Source: Allobacillus salarius (GTDB lineage Bacteria; Bacillota; Bacilli; Bacillales; Alkalibacillaceae). Taken from it: a stretch of DNA of 64,000 nt. A program made the translations under genes and the position numbers. This document shows, piece by piece, positions 24,172 through 34,276 of this stretch. Below the pieces are notes generated by a model that had not been told where the DNA came from, did no database searches, and saw nothing but the letters and a program-made list of their open reading frames with translations. Positions within the stretch are counted from its first letter, which is position 1. Every line of letters starts with the position of its first letter. Location: the NCBI RefSeq assembly GCF_007559425.1, contig NZ_VMHE01000003.1, forward strand, positions 1 through 64,000. The letters are read 5' to 3'.

Positions 24172-25779
24172 TTACAAAACAGGCGTCGTTATTTTCTTTT
24201 CTGCTTCAATATAATCTTCGTACGATTCGGATTTATCAATGACACCTTTGTCGGTGATTTCAATAACACGATTGGCGATCGTTTGAATAAATTGGTGATC
24301 GTGTGAAGTAAAGATGACCGATCCTTTAAATTGAATTAAGCTGTCGTTCAACGATTGAATAGACTCTAGATCCAAGTGGTTCGTTGGATCATCTAAAATC
24401 AATACGTTCGAATGACTCAACATCATGCGAGATAGCATACAACGTACTTTTTCTCCACCGGAAAGGACACTCGCCTTTTTGAATACTTCTTCACCAGAGA
24501 AGAGCATTCGGCCAAGGAATCCGCGCAAGAATGTTTCGCTTTCATCTTCAGGTGAATATTGACGTAACCAATCAATCAACGTCTTATCTACACCATCAAA
24601 GTAGTAGCTATTGTCTTTCGGGAAGTATGATTGAGAAGTCGTAATTCCCCATTTATAACTACCTTCGTCTGGTTCCATTTCACCAACTAAAATTTTAAGC
24701 AACGTCGTCTTTGCGATATCATCACCAAGCAGAACGACTTTATCATCTTTGTTCAAACGGAAGGTAACGTTATCCAATACTTTCTTTCCGTCAACTGTTT
24801 TGGAAAGTCCGTTGACTTCCAATAGATCATTACCGATTTCACGCTCCGGTTGGAATGCAATGTATGGATATTTACGTGAAGATGGTTTGATATCATCCAA
24901 CGTAATTTTATCCAACAACTTTTTACGTGATGTTGCCTGACGTGATTTTGATGCGTTCGCACTGAATCGTGCGATAAACTCTTTCAAGTCTTTAATCTTT
25001 TCTTCTTTTTTCTTGTTTTGATCCTGTGCCATTTTTAACGCTAACTGGCTGGACTCATACCAAAAATCATAGTTCCCGACATAAAGCGTGATTTTTTCAA
25101 AATCTAAATCAGCGATATGCGTACAGACATTATTCAAGAAGTTTCTGTCGTGTGAAACGACGATGACCGTATTTTCAAATTGGATTAAAAATTCTTCCAA
25201 CCAACGAATCGCTTGCAAATCCAGTCCGTTTGTCGGCTCATCTAATAATAAAATGTCCGGGTTACCGAATAATGCTTGCGCAAGAAGTACTTTTACTTTT
25301 TCCGTTTCAGGAAGGTCTGCCATCTTTTTATCGTGGAATTCATCTTGAACGCCAAGTCCACGTAGCAATGTAGCAGCATCGCCTTCAGCTTCCCAACCAT
25401 TCATTTCAGCAAATTCGCCTTCAAGCTCAGCCGCACGCATGCCATCCTCTTCCGTAAAATCACCTTTAGAATAGATCGCATCTTTCTCTTGCATCACTTC
25501 ATATAATCGTTCATGCCCCATCATCACAACGTTAAGAGCAATCTCATCTTCATGAGCAAAGTGATCCTGCTTCAAGACAGCGATTCGCTCATCTTTACCT
25601 ACAGAAACATGACCTTCTTGAGGTTCAATTTCACCCGAAAGAATTTTAAGAAATGTCGATTTACCGGCACCATTTGCACCGATTAAACCGTAACAATTTC
25701 CATTCGTAAATTTTATTGAAACATCTTCAAAGAGCTTGCGATCTGAAAATCGAAGCCCGACATTAGTTGCTTGTAACAT
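24172..25779 (-). CDS. ykpA: ABC-F family ATPase (YkpA/YbiT-like)
   Basis: 535 aa from the ATG preceded by GGAGG; an extended -10 promoter (TGCTATAAT, 25814-25822) overlaps the longer open frame and supports this start. Two ABC domains: Walker A GANGAGKST and, in the second, GDDIAKTT (degenerate, with Asp-Asp-Ile-Ala in place of the usual Gly-rich loop). Signatures are LPETEKVK (degenerate) and LSGGEKVRCML, joined by a charged linker. Such proteins bind the ribosome. The YbiT/YkpA group is housekeeping rather than antibiotic resistance. Confidence 0.88.
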   Translation of the reverse strand: MLQATNVGLRFSDRKLFEDVSIKFTNGNCYGLIGANGAGKSTFLKILSGEIEPQEGHVSVGKDERIAVLKQDHFAHEDEIALNVVMMGHERLYEVMQEKDAIYSKGDFTEEDGMRAAELEGEFAEMNGWEAEGDAATLLRGLGVQDEFHDKKMADLPETEKVKVLLAQALFGNPDILLLDEPTNGLDLQAIRWLEEFLIQFENTVIVVSHDRNFLNNVCTHIADLDFEKITLYVGNYDFWYESSQLALKMAQDQNKKKEEKIKDLKEFIARFSANASKSRQATSRKKLLDKITLDDIKPSSRKYPYIAFQPEREIGNDLLEVNGLSKTVDGKKVLDNVTFRLNKDDKVVLLGDDIAKTTLLKILVGEMEPDEGSYKWGITTSQSYFPKDNSYYFDGVDKTLIDWLRQYSPEDESETFLRGFLGRMLFSGEEVFKKASVLSGGEKVRCMLSRMMLSHSNVLILDDPTNHLDLESIQSLNDSLIQFKGSVIFTSHDHQFIQTIANRVIEITDKGVIDKSESYEDYIEAEKKITTPVL

Positions 25780-25813
25780 GAAACAGCCTCCATCATTAAA
25801 CTTAACGAATATC

Positions 25814-25822
25814 ATTATAGCA
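25814..25822 (-). promoter_or_regulatory. Extended -10 promoter of the ABC-F gene
   Basis: Minus-strand TGCTATAAT; no good -35 hexamer at 17 bp. It sets the start of the message downstream of the longer alternative start codon. Confidence 0.55.
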
Positions 25823-25949
25823 CCTTTTCAAAGATTTTCCGATAGATAACAACAATCAGCTTGAAATTAATTTCCAATGATCTTTCGTCATAGAAATATC
25901 CATCTCGGACACATTATCTATAGTATGAAAAATTTCGAGGTGCTAAACA

Positions 25950-27155
25950 ATGAACCAAAAAGACCCACTTGGTGTTTGGGGACTAATTACATTAGCCTCC
26001 ATCCCGCTCGTCATGACACTAGGAAATTCAATGCTTATTCCTGTATTGCCGGTTTTTGAAGAGAAAATCGGCATCTCTTCATTTCAATCGAGCTTAATCA
26101 TTACCAGTTATTCCGTTTCAGCTATCTTTTTAATACCGATTGCTGGTTATTTATCAGATCGTTACGGCAGAAAAATCGTCATTTTGCCGAGTTTAATTTT
26201 GACCTTGATTGGTGGAGTGATTGCAGCATATGCGTCTTGGAAAATGGAAAACCCATTTGCTTGGATTGTTGTTGGGCGAATTTTGCAAGGTGTCGGTGCA
26301 TCCGGCGCCACTCCGATTATCCTTCCTCTCGTCGGTGATTTATATAAAGACGATGATGAAAAAGCAAGTGAGAATTTAGGTGTCGTCGAGACGTCCAACA
26401 CATTTGGTAAAGTGCTAAGCCCAATTGTCGGCGCCTTTTTCGCAACCATTCTCTGGTACTTACCGTTTATTTCGATTGCTGTCTTTAGCTTAATTTCTTT
26501 TATATTGGTCCTATTCTTTATCAAAGTACCGAGAGATATTGCCAAACCACCTGCCTTTCGAACATTTTTGGCAAAAACAAAAAAGATATTCACGATTGAA
26601 GGTCCGTGGTTATACACAATATTCGGTATCGGTGCTTATGTGATGCTCGTTTTATTCGGTGAATTATTTTTTCTATCGGATATATTTGAGAAGGAACATG
26701 GCATCAAAGGCGTGCGCAAAGGGGTTTTACTCGCCGTCCCATTGATTGTTTTATGTGTTACGGCTTTTGTCATCGGTAAATGGATCAAAGGCAGTTTACC
26801 TGTCATGAAAGCCGTCATGATTATTTCAATGGTCATTCTTTCGTTCAGTGTCGGCTTTGTAGGGTTCTCTGAATCACCAGAAATCCTTCTGTTATTCATC
26901 AGTGTGAATGGCCTTGCAATTGGTGCATTGCTACCGACATTAGATGCCATGATTACCGAAAACATTCAAAAAGATGCACGCGGAACAATCACGTCGATCT
27001 ATAGTGCAGCAAGGTTTATCGGGGTTGCGGCTGGTCCTCCGTTAATGTCTTTGTTAATGAAGAACTATGTAGAAGTGAGCTATATCGTCGCTGGAGGTAT
27101 CGGAATTCTTCTTCTAGGCGCAATTGTCTTATTTATCCGACCTGAACAAACCTAA
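25950..27155 (+). CDS. MFS transporter (multidrug-efflux type)
   Basis: 401 aa with about twelve membrane segments. Motif A appears as GYLSDRYGRKIVILP after segment 2, and motif C-like GASGATPIILPLVGD in segment 5, features of drug:H+ antiporters. It resembles Bmr/YkuC-type proteins, but no substrate can be assigned. Ribosome-binding site is GAGGTG. The short DUF2619 gene follows after 70 bp. Confidence 0.85.
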   Translation: MNQKDPLGVWGLITLASIPLVMTLGNSMLIPVLPVFEEKIGISSFQSSLIITSYSVSAIFLIPIAGYLSDRYGRKIVILPSLILTLIGGVIAAYASWKMENPFAWIVVGRILQGVGASGATPIILPLVGDLYKDDDEKASENLGVVETSNTFGKVLSPIVGAFFATILWYLPFISIAVFSLISFILVLFFIKVPRDIAKPPAFRTFLAKTKKIFTIEGPWLYTIFGIGAYVMLVLFGELFFLSDIFEKEHGIKGVRKGVLLAVPLIVLCVTAFVIGKWIKGSLPVMKAVMIISMVILSFSVGFVGFSESPEILLLFISVNGLAIGALLPTLDAMITENIQKDARGTITSIYSAARFIGVAAGPPLMSLLMKNYVEVSYIVAGGIGILLLGAIVLFIRPEQT

Positions 27156-27225
27156 CTGAATAGGAGGACTAGTTCTCCTTCTTGGCGCATATCTTGTACA
27201 AAGCCATGTGTACGAGGAGGACGTT

Positions 27226-27498
27226 ATGCAATTCATCGAGCGAACATTATTGTCTATCATCATTTTACGGATTCTCTCTGGTGGGATCGAAATTACCGCT
27301 GCATTGGTCATGTTTAAATATAATGATTTGTCCAAAGCATTAGTCATCAATTCCCTTTTAGCATTGGTCGGACCCACAATCCTGCTTTCAACAACGCTTA
27401 TTGGTTTGTATGGACTTGCGGGTAAAATATCATTATTAAAAGCTGTGTGCTTAGTCTGTGGCATATTGCTGATTATCACTAGCTTAAAAATAAAATAA
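27226..27498 (+). CDS. DUF2619 (YqhV-like) small membrane protein
   Basis: 90 aa, started at the ATG after GAGGAGG. Three hydrophobic stretches; the opening RTLLSIIILRILSGGIEITAALVM is, in shape, typical of YqhV-like proteins found in sporulating Bacilli. Function unknown. Confidence 0.78.
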   Translation: MQFIERTLLSIIILRILSGGIEITAALVMFKYNDLSKALVINSLLALVGPTILLSTTLIGLYGLAGKISLLKAVCLVCGILLIITSLKIK

Positions 27499-27534
27499 CG
27501 GTTAACGACGGAAACATCGTTAACCGTTATTTTA
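27494..27534. terminator. Bidirectional terminator between convergent genes
   Basis: AACGGTTAACGA and TCGTTAACCGTT form a perfect stem with AT-rich tails on both sides; it covers the end of the yqhV-like gene and reaches the CDF gene's stop. Confidence 0.88.
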
Positions 27535-28506
27535 TTTATTGTCCTTATCTAATGTAATATCTGTCCAAGTCTGTTTGTCATCGGATTCAATGATTCCTAA
27601 AAACACATCATCGATATAAGATTGATCGAGAATCTGTTCGGCTACACGGAATTTAACATCGTCCGCATCGGCAAGTGTCATGCCTTTTTCCAATTCAAGA
27701 TAAGCTTCCACATGGTAGTCTCCACCTTCTTGCAAGATGCGCATCTTTTGAATATCGACGACTTGTGGGTCATTTAAAATAATTTGTGCGACACTCGTCT
27801 CAATCTTCTTCGGCGCAGCAACACCGATTAGACCAATCGTATTATCATAACCGATTTTAATGGCAATCCCAATTAGTAAAATGCCAATAATCATGGTTCC
27901 GATTCCATCGTAAACATAATTACCAGTCACATGTGAAACAGCAATCGCAATCAAAGCAACTGCCCCACCAAGCGTCGCCACATTATCTTCATAAAATACC
28001 AACCGTGTCGGTGGCTGGGCGTATTTAATGTTTTTAAACGATTCGACAATAAAGTTCCCGTCTTTCTCGGCACGCGCTTCGTGCACAACTTCTTTCATAA
28101 CCTTCAGTAATACGCCACCATCTATAGCAATTGAAATAATCATGACAATAATCATTAACCATAGATTTGATGAAGGCTGTGGATCTTGAATAATATGCCA
28201 TCCATTTAAAATCGTTTCATAAGCCATAATGGATACAACGATTACCGCCAACAATACGAATAAATTCACGACTCTTCCATATCCAGTCGGAAAACGTTTC
28301 GTTGGCTTCTTTTCAGCTAAAGCACTTCCGAAGAAAACCATCCCCTGGTTGAGTGAATCTGCAATGGAGTGGATCATTGTCGCAAACATTGCGCCACTAC
28401 CACTGATCAATGCTGCAATTCCTTTAATAATCGCGATTGCAACATTACCTAATGCAGACAAACCAGATGAGCGGTTTCCTCGTTTCAATAATTCAATCAT
28501 CCGCAT
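27532..28506 (-). CDS. Cation diffusion facilitator (CDF) transporter
   Basis: 324 aa with six membrane segments. The segment-2 metal site appears as HSIADSLNQG, and segment 5 as YVYDGIGTM; a cytoplasmic C-terminal domain follows. CDF proteins exchange divalent metals (Zn, Mn, Fe, Co) for protons; this subgroup resembles YdfM/CzcD relatives with AspSer rather than a His/Asp-rich site. The start could also be two codons downstream. Metal unknown. Confidence 0.85.
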   Translation of the reverse strand: MRMIELLKRGNRSSGLSALGNVAIAIIKGIAALISGSGAMFATMIHSIADSLNQGMVFFGSALAEKKPTKRFPTGYGRVVNLFVLLAVIVVSIMAYETILNGWHIIQDPQPSSNLWLMIIVMIISIAIDGGVLLKVMKEVVHEARAEKDGNFIVESFKNIKYAQPPTRLVFYEDNVATLGGAVALIAIAVSHVTGNYVYDGIGTMIIGILLIGIAIKIGYDNTIGLIGVAAPKKIETSVAQIILNDPQVVDIQKMRILQEGGDYHVEAYLELEKGMTLADADDVKFRVAEQILDQSYIDDVFLGIIESDDKQTWTDITLDKDNK

Positions 28507-28608
28507 CTTCTCCTTCCCTACCTACTACTTTAGAAATTACCCGATTTTGAGTGATTTTATCCATGTATGTTGAATAGGTTGGCGGAAATTCATGGATGAT
28601 ATGTGTGG

Positions 28609-28836
28609 TTGATCGGTTGGAGAGCGCTTGAGTGGCTCAAGTGATTCTTTGCGGATGCAAGAATTTTTTTGAACGGTTGCAGCGTTTGTTTGAACGGATA
28701 GAGTGAGCTTTTGAACGCTTAACGCAGAACTATGAACGATTAGCGGAAACCTTTGAACGGTGACAGCTTATTTTTGAACAGTTAGCTTAATTGTTTGAAT
28801 GGTGATAACGACGTTTTGAATACAATTATGCCATAA
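28609..28836. repeat. 21-bp tandem repeat array, locus C
   Basis: The core TTGAACGGTTAG-like recurs at 669, 690, 711, 732, 753, 774, 795 and 816 (+28000), all with 21-bp steps; weaker units lie at 609, 628 and 649 with steps of 19-21. Bases after the core vary freely. The array lies between the upstream end of the CDF gene and the ssrA terminator, and contains no gene. Confidence 0.9.
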
Positions 28837-28892
28837 GAAATATTAATGATTCAGAATACTTATTATACATACTTCAAAAAATTTGTAGCAAA

Positions 28893-28942
28893 ATAAAAAA
28901 ACGCCACAACTCTTGATGTAACAAGAATCGTGACGTTTTTTA
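28893..28942. terminator. Terminator of ssrA
   Basis: ACGYCAC...GTGRCGT arms: AACGCCACAACTCTTG pairs with CAAGAATCGTGACGTT; poly-T/poly-A on both sides make it usable from either strand. Confidence 0.9.
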
Positions 28943-28959
28943 TTCGTAGTATTGTTGTA

Positions 28960-29315
28960 TGGAGACGGCGGGACTCGAACCCGCGTCCAGAGATATCGGC
29001 ACTCAAGCTTCTACAAGCTTAGTTAGCGTATTGTCATTCGCCAACTTTTCGGCCCACTAACAGGCTTCCAAGTGGCTAGTCTGATTAGTCTCTTCTGAAA
29101 TCCTCAGACGGTGGACTTCAGCGTAGCCCGCTTCATTTGAGACCCTTCTATCTGCTACACGGGCGATAGCAGGAAGGATCCTGTAGAACTGCTTACGCAG
29201 CTACAGCGAAATCGTTTTGTTTGCCAGTTATTATTAACTGAGTGACGTTTTACGAGCCGTCGCCTCGGCTTGCAACTTGAGCTCGACCTATCCCTGTCGA
29301 ATCCAAAACGTCCCC
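28960..29315 (-). ncRNA. ssrA: Transfer-messenger RNA (tmRNA)
   Basis: 356 nt. The 5' end GGGGACG pairs with the 3' CGTCTCC-A; the tRNA-like T arm is GGGTTCGAGTCCC and the 5' part has GGATTCGACAGGGAT. The tag frame reads (T)GKQNDFAVAA-stop, with the hydrophobic AVAA end used for ClpXP-type degradation; the resume codon is not certain. CCA is not encoded. smpB lies just upstream, as in other Bacilli. Confidence 0.97.
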
Positions 29316-29414
29316 GTAAAATTGGGAAACATTTTGTGATAAATGTTTTGTCTTACAATTAGTATTATAGCATATCTCATCAGAAATGAAAAGATGTTGC
29401 TTACAATGAAAGGC

Positions 29415-29879
29415 TTACTGGAAGCGTTCCTTCATCGCACGCTCAACATCACGTTTCGCTGCTTTTTGTTTTAAATCTTCACGTTTATCGTATTTCTTCT
29501 TACCTTTACCGAGCCCAATCAGTAATTTAGCGACTCCGTTCTTGATGTATATCTTTAGTGGAACGAGCGAGTAGCCTTTCATTTGTGTCTGCCCGATCAG
29601 CTTGTTGATTTCGCTTCTATGGAGTAATAACTTACGAGAACGAGTTGGTTCATGATTATGTCTATTCCCTTGTTCGTAAGTTGAAATGTGCATATTATGA
29701 ACATACACTTCACCATTAGATACCCTTGCGAAAGCATCTTTTAAGTTGACCCGTCCAGCTCGAATGGACTTGATTTCGGTTCCTTGCAAAACTAATCCAG
29801 CTTCGTATGTTTCTTCTATAAAGAAATCATGGCGGGCTTTCCGATTGGTTGCAATGGCATTTGATTCTTTTTTAGCCAT
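29415..29879 (-). CDS. smpB: SsrA-binding protein SmpB
   Basis: 154 aa, the usual length. Family features: [17 protein letters not shown] near residue 25, VYVHNMHI, and a Lys-rich C-terminal tail ([12 protein letters not shown]...) that enters the ribosomal A site. It brings tmRNA to stalled ribosomes. Adjacent to ssrA on the same strand. Confidence 0.97.
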   Translation of the reverse strand: MAKKESNAIATNRKARHDFFIEETYEAGLVLQGTEIKSIRAGRVNLKDAFARVSNGEVYVHNMHISTYEQGNRHNHEPTRSRKLLLHRSEINKLIGQTQMKGYSLVPLKIYIKNGVAKLLIGLGKGKKKYDKREDLKQKAAKRDVERAMKERFQ

Positions 29880-29968
29880 TTTCCTTCCTCCTCTACTGCA
29901 TAACGTTATTTTACCAAATGAAATGTGTCTTTTAAACTACTTACTCTTTTGAGTATATCGCCTAAATG

Positions 29969-30150
29969 CCCGACAATATGTGTAAGCCACCCATAAATTT
30001 GACCTAGCCACCCGACCAGCACGTCTAGCCGCCCGATAAACTGTTTCAGACGTCCGATAAAGCGATCCACACGCCCGACAAACTGTTCCAGACACCCGAC
30101 AAAGCGATCCAGACACCCGATTAGACGATGCAACCACGCCGATAAATTAT
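29969..30150. repeat. 21-bp tandem repeat array, locus D (reverse orientation)
   Basis: The core CCCGAYAA recurs at 29969, 29990, 30011, 30032, 30053, 30074, 30095 and 30116, each step exactly 21 bp; a ninth is slightly shifted. On the minus strand the core is TTTGTCGGGTGTCTGGAA, close to locus B. Unlike the other loci, it lies between two divergent gene starts (smpB and the acetyltransferase). Confidence 0.9.
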
Positions 30151-30232
30151 TTAATAGACAATCAAAGGAAGTTTGTGTCAAGATATGGGTGGAATTAACT
30201 GTTATGTTCGCCGAAATAGGAGGTTGCAGCAA

Positions 30233-31105
30233 GTGATTGATACGATACATTTTAGACAGCTTGAGTTGGGTGATCGAGATAAACTCGAGCAAATGGAAAC
30301 GGGTATACAAGATGATTATGTTATCCGAATTTTTGACCGTTTAATTGAACATAAAGAACATATGATTTATGGGCTTTTTGCTGGTGATCAACTCGTATCG
30401 GTTGGTGGCTATACGATTTTCGCTGAGCAATACGCTATGCTCGGAAGGTTACGTACGGATATCCGATATCGTGGTGAAGGTTCAGCAACAAAATTATTGA
30501 AACACGTCCTTCAAGAAATCAAAAAGTTAGATGGAATCAATTGGGTTGGAGGAAATACCCAACGTCATAATTATTCAGGAATGAACGTGTTAAATAAATT
30601 AGGTTTACCTGAATTGATTGATCTACACGCTTCTACCGTCGTTGATGTTGAAAAGTTAGATACTGAAACAGGTCCTTTGTGGAACGAAATTTCCAACGTG
30701 GATGAAAAAATGAGTTGGTTAGAAACACTGACTCAGGACCCAAATACAATTTTTCCATATGAAGCGTATTACCCGTTTCCTGTCAGTCCAACATTATTTA
30801 AAAAAGAAAACGTAAAGAATTGGTTACTGTTCAAGAACACTACGGAAGATCGTTTCCTAATCGTAAAAGAAGATCAGAAAAAATATAAATACGCACAGAC
30901 CATTTATTTATGGGATGACTTGTGGGAGCAGCCGGGATTATTAAAAACCATTTCCCATGCAAAACACCAGCTCGCTCAACAAACTGCAGAAGACATGTAC
31001 ATCCGCTTCGACTTAACCGAAAAGCAACGAGCGATGGTCCCAGATGAAGATGCTTTTAACTTTCAAGACCCGTGGGTATTACATGGAAAATGGTTAACTC
31101 GTTAA
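30233..31105 (+). CDS. GNAT-family N-acetyltransferase
   Basis: 290 aa from a GTG start with AGGAGG 9 nt upstream; an earlier ATG at 30173 lacks a site. The N-terminal half is a GNAT fold, with the acetyl-CoA loop region in RTDIRYRGEGSATKLLKHV. The C-terminal half, about 150 residues, is unassigned and may bind the acceptor. It sits on the plus strand inside the otherwise conserved minus-strand secG-est-rnr-smpB-ssrA group, so it is probably an insertion. Substrate unknown. Confidence 0.82.
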   Translation: MIDTIHFRQLELGDRDKLEQMETGIQDDYVIRIFDRLIEHKEHMIYGLFAGDQLVSVGGYTIFAEQYAMLGRLRTDIRYRGEGSATKLLKHVLQEIKKLDGINWVGGNTQRHNYSGMNVLNKLGLPELIDLHASTVVDVEKLDTETGPLWNEISNVDEKMSWLETLTQDPNTIFPYEAYYPFPVSPTLFKKENVKNWLLFKNTTEDRFLIVKEDQKKYKYAQTIYLWDDLWEQPGLLKTISHAKHQLAQQTAEDMYIRFDLTEKQRAMVPDEDAFNFQDPWVLHGKWLTR

Positions 31106-31109
31106 TCGA

Positions 31110-31149
31110 AAAACTATCCTAACGTCAGAAGACGAAAGGATAGTTTTTT
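31110..31149. terminator. Bidirectional terminator between the acetyltransferase gene and rnr
   Basis: AAACTATCCT pairs with AGGATAGTTT, with A- and T-runs on either side. Confidence 0.88.
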
Positions 31150-31152
31150 ATA

Positions 31153-33327
31153 TTATTTGATTTTCCGTGCGCTTCTTTTTCCTTTTGGCTTCGGTTTATC
31201 CATACCGACGATTTCAAAGTCTACGGCCCGTTCGTCAATGTTTGTGTTAATCACACGCACACGAACTTCATCTCCGATTCGGAAAATCTTGCCCGTTCGC
31301 TCACCAATCATTGCTTGATGGCGGTCATCATAGTGATAGTAATCATCTGTTAAATAGCTGATGTGTACGAGTCCTTCAACTGTGTTTGGCAGTTCCACAA
31401 ACAGACCAAAGTTCGTCAAGGAGCTTACCAGTCCATCAAATTCTTCACCAATTTTATCCGTCATATACTCTGCTTTTTTCAAATCATTCGTTTCGCGTTC
31501 GGCATCGACAGCTCTTCTTTCCGCTGCAGATGTATGACGTGCGATATCTGGAAGTTTTTCTTTCCAATTATCAATCGTTTGATCACTTAGATCGCCATGG
31601 ATTAAATAAGTTCGAATGAGACGGTGAACAATTAAATCCGGATAGCGTCGGATAGGTGAAGTGAAGTGCGTATAGAACTCTGTCGCCAAGCCGAAGTGAC
31701 CGACTGATTCTGGTGAATATTTCGCTTGTTGCATGGAACGTAACATCAGTTTATTGACGACCATATCTTCTTTGCTTCCTTCAATCTCTTTTAACACTTG
31801 CTGAAGGGCTTTCGGATGGACATCGTCACTCGTTCCTTTAACAACATAACCTAAGTTACCGATGAAATCGAAAAACCGCTGTAATTTCGACTCTTCAGGA
31901 TCTTCGTGAATTCGGTGAATAAATGGGACATCCATCCAATGAAAATGCTCTGCAATCGTTTCATTCGCTGCAAGCATAAATTCTTCGATCAATCGTTCCG
32001 CTACACCGCGCTCCAATATTTTAATATCTAGTGGATGGCCTTCATCATCAACGACAATTCCAGCTTCCTTGAAGTCAAAGTCGATTGCCCCACGTTTCAT
32101 ACGTTTTTTCCGTAAAACTTGAGCAAGCTCTTCCATCGCTTCAAACATTGGTACTAGGCTTTCATATTTTTCACGCATCGTTGGCTCTTCACGACCTAAA
32201 ATCGAGTTTACAGCTGAGTAAGTCATTCGTTCAGTTGTCTTAATGACCGCTTCAAAAATTTCATGATTCACTACTTGGCCTTTTTGATCGATTTCCATTT
32301 CACAACCTAAGGTCAAACGGTCAACTTGTGGATTCAAGGAACAGATTCCGTTCGATAGACGATGGGGAATCATCGGAATAACGCGATCTGTTAAGTAAGA
32401 GCTTGTCCCACGTTCAAAAGCTTCTCGGTCAATCGGAGAGCCTTCCGTTACATAATAAGAGACGTCGGCAATATAGACACCTAATAGGAAGTTGCCGTTT
32501 TCTAGTTTTTCAACTCGAATCGCATCATCTAAGTCTTTCGCGTCTGCTCCATCAATGGTAACGATTTGCTCATTACGTAAGTCACGACGACCTTCGATAT
32601 CGGCCTCATCGATTGTTTCAGGGATTTCATTGGCATGCTCTAACGTATCTGCATCGAACTCGGCTTTAATACCATGTTTATAAATGATAGAAAGAATATC
32701 AATGCCAGGATCGTTCACATGACCGAGAATCTCAACAACTTCGCCCTCTGCACTCTTTTTATCTTTCGGGAACTCCGTAATCTTGACGATGACTTTATGT
32801 CCATCAGCAGCTCCGTTGTTGTTTCCTTCTTGGATAAAAATATCATTCGGAATTCGTTTATCATCAGCAATGACAAAACCGAAACGGCCATTATCTTGAT
32901 ACGTTCCGACAACCTTGTCATTATTACGCTCTAAAATTCGGACAACGACACCTTCTGGGCGATTCCCTTCAATGGAATCTACATTGACGCGAACGAGTAC
33001 GAGATCACCGTTCATCGCTGACATTAAATCATGACTGTTGATGTAAACATCATCTTTGTCTTCATCGTCCGGAATAAGAAATGCAAATCCTTTCGCATGC
33101 ATTTGAACTGTTCCTCGAACGAGATTCATTCTTTCCGCTAATCCGTACCGATTTTTCCGTGTCCGGACAAGATCGCCTTCTTCTTCCAATTCATTTAACC
33201 TCTTCATTAACTCCATTAAATCATCGCTTGACTCAATCGAAAAAATCTCTTGGATTTCTTCTACGGAATGAGGGTGTGTTGCTTCTTCTTGAAAGTAATT
33301 CAGAAGGTTTTTTTTCAACTCACTCAT
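31153..33327 (-). CDS. rnr: Ribonuclease R
   Basis: 724 aa. Domains in order: helix-turn-helix, two cold-shock OB domains ([18 protein letters not shown] near residue 80), the RNB catalytic domain with [12 protein letters not shown] (metal-binding Asps), and a C-terminal S1 domain followed by a Lys/Arg-rich tail. A 3'-5' exoribonuclease that degrades structured RNA and works with SmpB-tmRNA on stalled messages. It belongs to the est-rnr-smpB group. Confidence 0.96.
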   Translation of the reverse strand: MSELKKNLLNYFQEEATHPHSVEEIQEIFSIESSDDLMELMKRLNELEEEGDLVRTRKNRYGLAERMNLVRGTVQMHAKGFAFLIPDDEDKDDVYINSHDLMSAMNGDLVLVRVNVDSIEGNRPEGVVVRILERNNDKVVGTYQDNGRFGFVIADDKRIPNDIFIQEGNNNGAADGHKVIVKITEFPKDKKSAEGEVVEILGHVNDPGIDILSIIYKHGIKAEFDADTLEHANEIPETIDEADIEGRRDLRNEQIVTIDGADAKDLDDAIRVEKLENGNFLLGVYIADVSYYVTEGSPIDREAFERGTSSYLTDRVIPMIPHRLSNGICSLNPQVDRLTLGCEMEIDQKGQVVNHEIFEAVIKTTERMTYSAVNSILGREEPTMREKYESLVPMFEAMEELAQVLRKKRMKRGAIDFDFKEAGIVVDDEGHPLDIKILERGVAERLIEEFMLAANETIAEHFHWMDVPFIHRIHEDPEESKLQRFFDFIGNLGYVVKGTSDDVHPKALQQVLKEIEGSKEDMVVNKLMLRSMQQAKYSPESVGHFGLATEFYTHFTSPIRRYPDLIVHRLIRTYLIHGDLSDQTIDNWKEKLPDIARHTSAAERRAVDAERETNDLKKAEYMTDKIGEEFDGLVSSLTNFGLFVELPNTVEGLVHISYLTDDYYHYDDRHQAMIGERTGKIFRIGDEVRVRVINTNIDERAVDFEIVGMDKPKPKGKRSARKIK

Positions 33328-33346
33328 CTACATTCACCTCTTTGCT

Positions 33347-34093
33347 TTATGATTTCCAATTTAACGTTTCTAAAAACGCGTAAACGTCTTCATGAACCTG
33401 ATCTTTGTAATCACTCAATGTAATTACATGGGGTGCGCCTTCATACCATTTGATGTCTTTTTCATCCGCTTGTACATGTTCATATATATAATTTGCGCTG
33501 TCCTTATTGATTAATTCATCTTCTTCAGCTTGCAGCACAAGTGTTGGTGCATAAATTTCATCGATATGATCGTGAACCTCTTCAATTAATTTACTTAGTG
33601 AATCAAATGTTTCATCCGATTGCTCGAATAACCGATCAATTTCTTCGTCGATTTGTTTTTCATCTTTTTGTTGAAGCTGTTTATATTGCTTTGCAAATTG
33701 TTTAAATCCACCTGAAAGTTCTTTGATATTATCAAAGTATACGGGCGTGCAAATTGGAATGGCTCCCATTAACGGCTTCTGATACGCCAGTTTTAACGTC
33801 AATACACCGCCAAGTGATAAACCAGCAACAGCAATTTCATCATAGCCTAGTTCTTTCAGATGATTATATCCATCTAGTGCATCTTGCCACCATTGATCAG
33901 CTGTCGTTCCAACTAGCTCCTCTGGCTCTACACCATGTCCTTCGTAAATCGGTGCATGAGTTGTATAACCTTTTTTCTCTAAAAACCGTCCCAGCATCCG
34001 TACGTCTGCTGAATGTCCCGTGAATCCATGTAGTAGTAAAACTGCTCGATCTCCTGCTTCAAATGTAAATGGTTCTGGTTTCTTGATTTGCAT
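33347..34093 (-). CDS. est: Carboxylesterase (Est30/YvaK type)
   Basis: 248 aa alpha/beta hydrolase. Oxyanion-region motif LLHGFTGHS, nucleophile in GLSLGG (Ser about 93), acid in EEDELI and His in GAPHVI near residue 223. Est30-type enzymes hydrolyse medium-chain esters; the physiological substrate is unknown. 19 bp before rnr, the conserved Bacillus position. Confidence 0.93.
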   Translation of the reverse strand: MQIKKPEPFTFEAGDRAVLLLHGFTGHSADVRMLGRFLEKKGYTTHAPIYEGHGVEPEELVGTTADQWWQDALDGYNHLKELGYDEIAVAGLSLGGVLTLKLAYQKPLMGAIPICTPVYFDNIKELSGGFKQFAKQYKQLQQKDEKQIDEEIDRLFEQSDETFDSLSKLIEEVHDHIDEIYAPTLVLQAEEDELINKDSANYIYEHVQADEKDIKWYEGAPHVITLSDYKDQVHEDVYAFLETLNWKS

Positions 34094-34232
34094 CGTTTAT
34101 TTCCTCCTTTTTCAGGACATAGCTATTGTTAAGTTTCCCGAGTTATCATTGAATTAATCATAGGTGAGTATTTTGAGTGGTTCCTTCTGTGGAGTCCATA
34201 CGTGGTGAAAATTACAAAAGATTTTTGGCTCA

Positions 34233-34264
34233 TAAAAAAACAGCAAGCTATTCACTCACTGTTT
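34233..34264 (-). terminator. Terminator of secG
   Basis: Minus strand AAACAG...CTGTTTTTTT hairpin 13 bp after secG. The stem is short. Confidence 0.65.
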
Positions 34265-34276
34265 TGTCCTCATTTA

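Noticed and set aside
24172-25779. Antibiotic-resistance ABC-F protein with a leader peptide
   Set aside because: The sequence is YkpA/YbiT-like rather than Vga/Lsa/Msr-like, and no leader ORF or attenuator was found upstream.
26162-26617. A 151-codon minus-strand frame opposite the MFS gene
   Set aside because: Antisense shadow of a clear membrane transporter; no RBS and atypical composition.
28960-29315. tRNA gene at the GGGTTCGAGTCCC arm
   Set aside because: The arm belongs to tmRNA; the 5' half pairs 356 nt away and a tag reading frame is present.
29906-30310. A 134-codon minus-strand frame with repeated FIGRL/FVGCL segments
   Set aside because: It is the 21-bp array D read through, overlaps the acetyltransferase gene start and has no convincing RBS.
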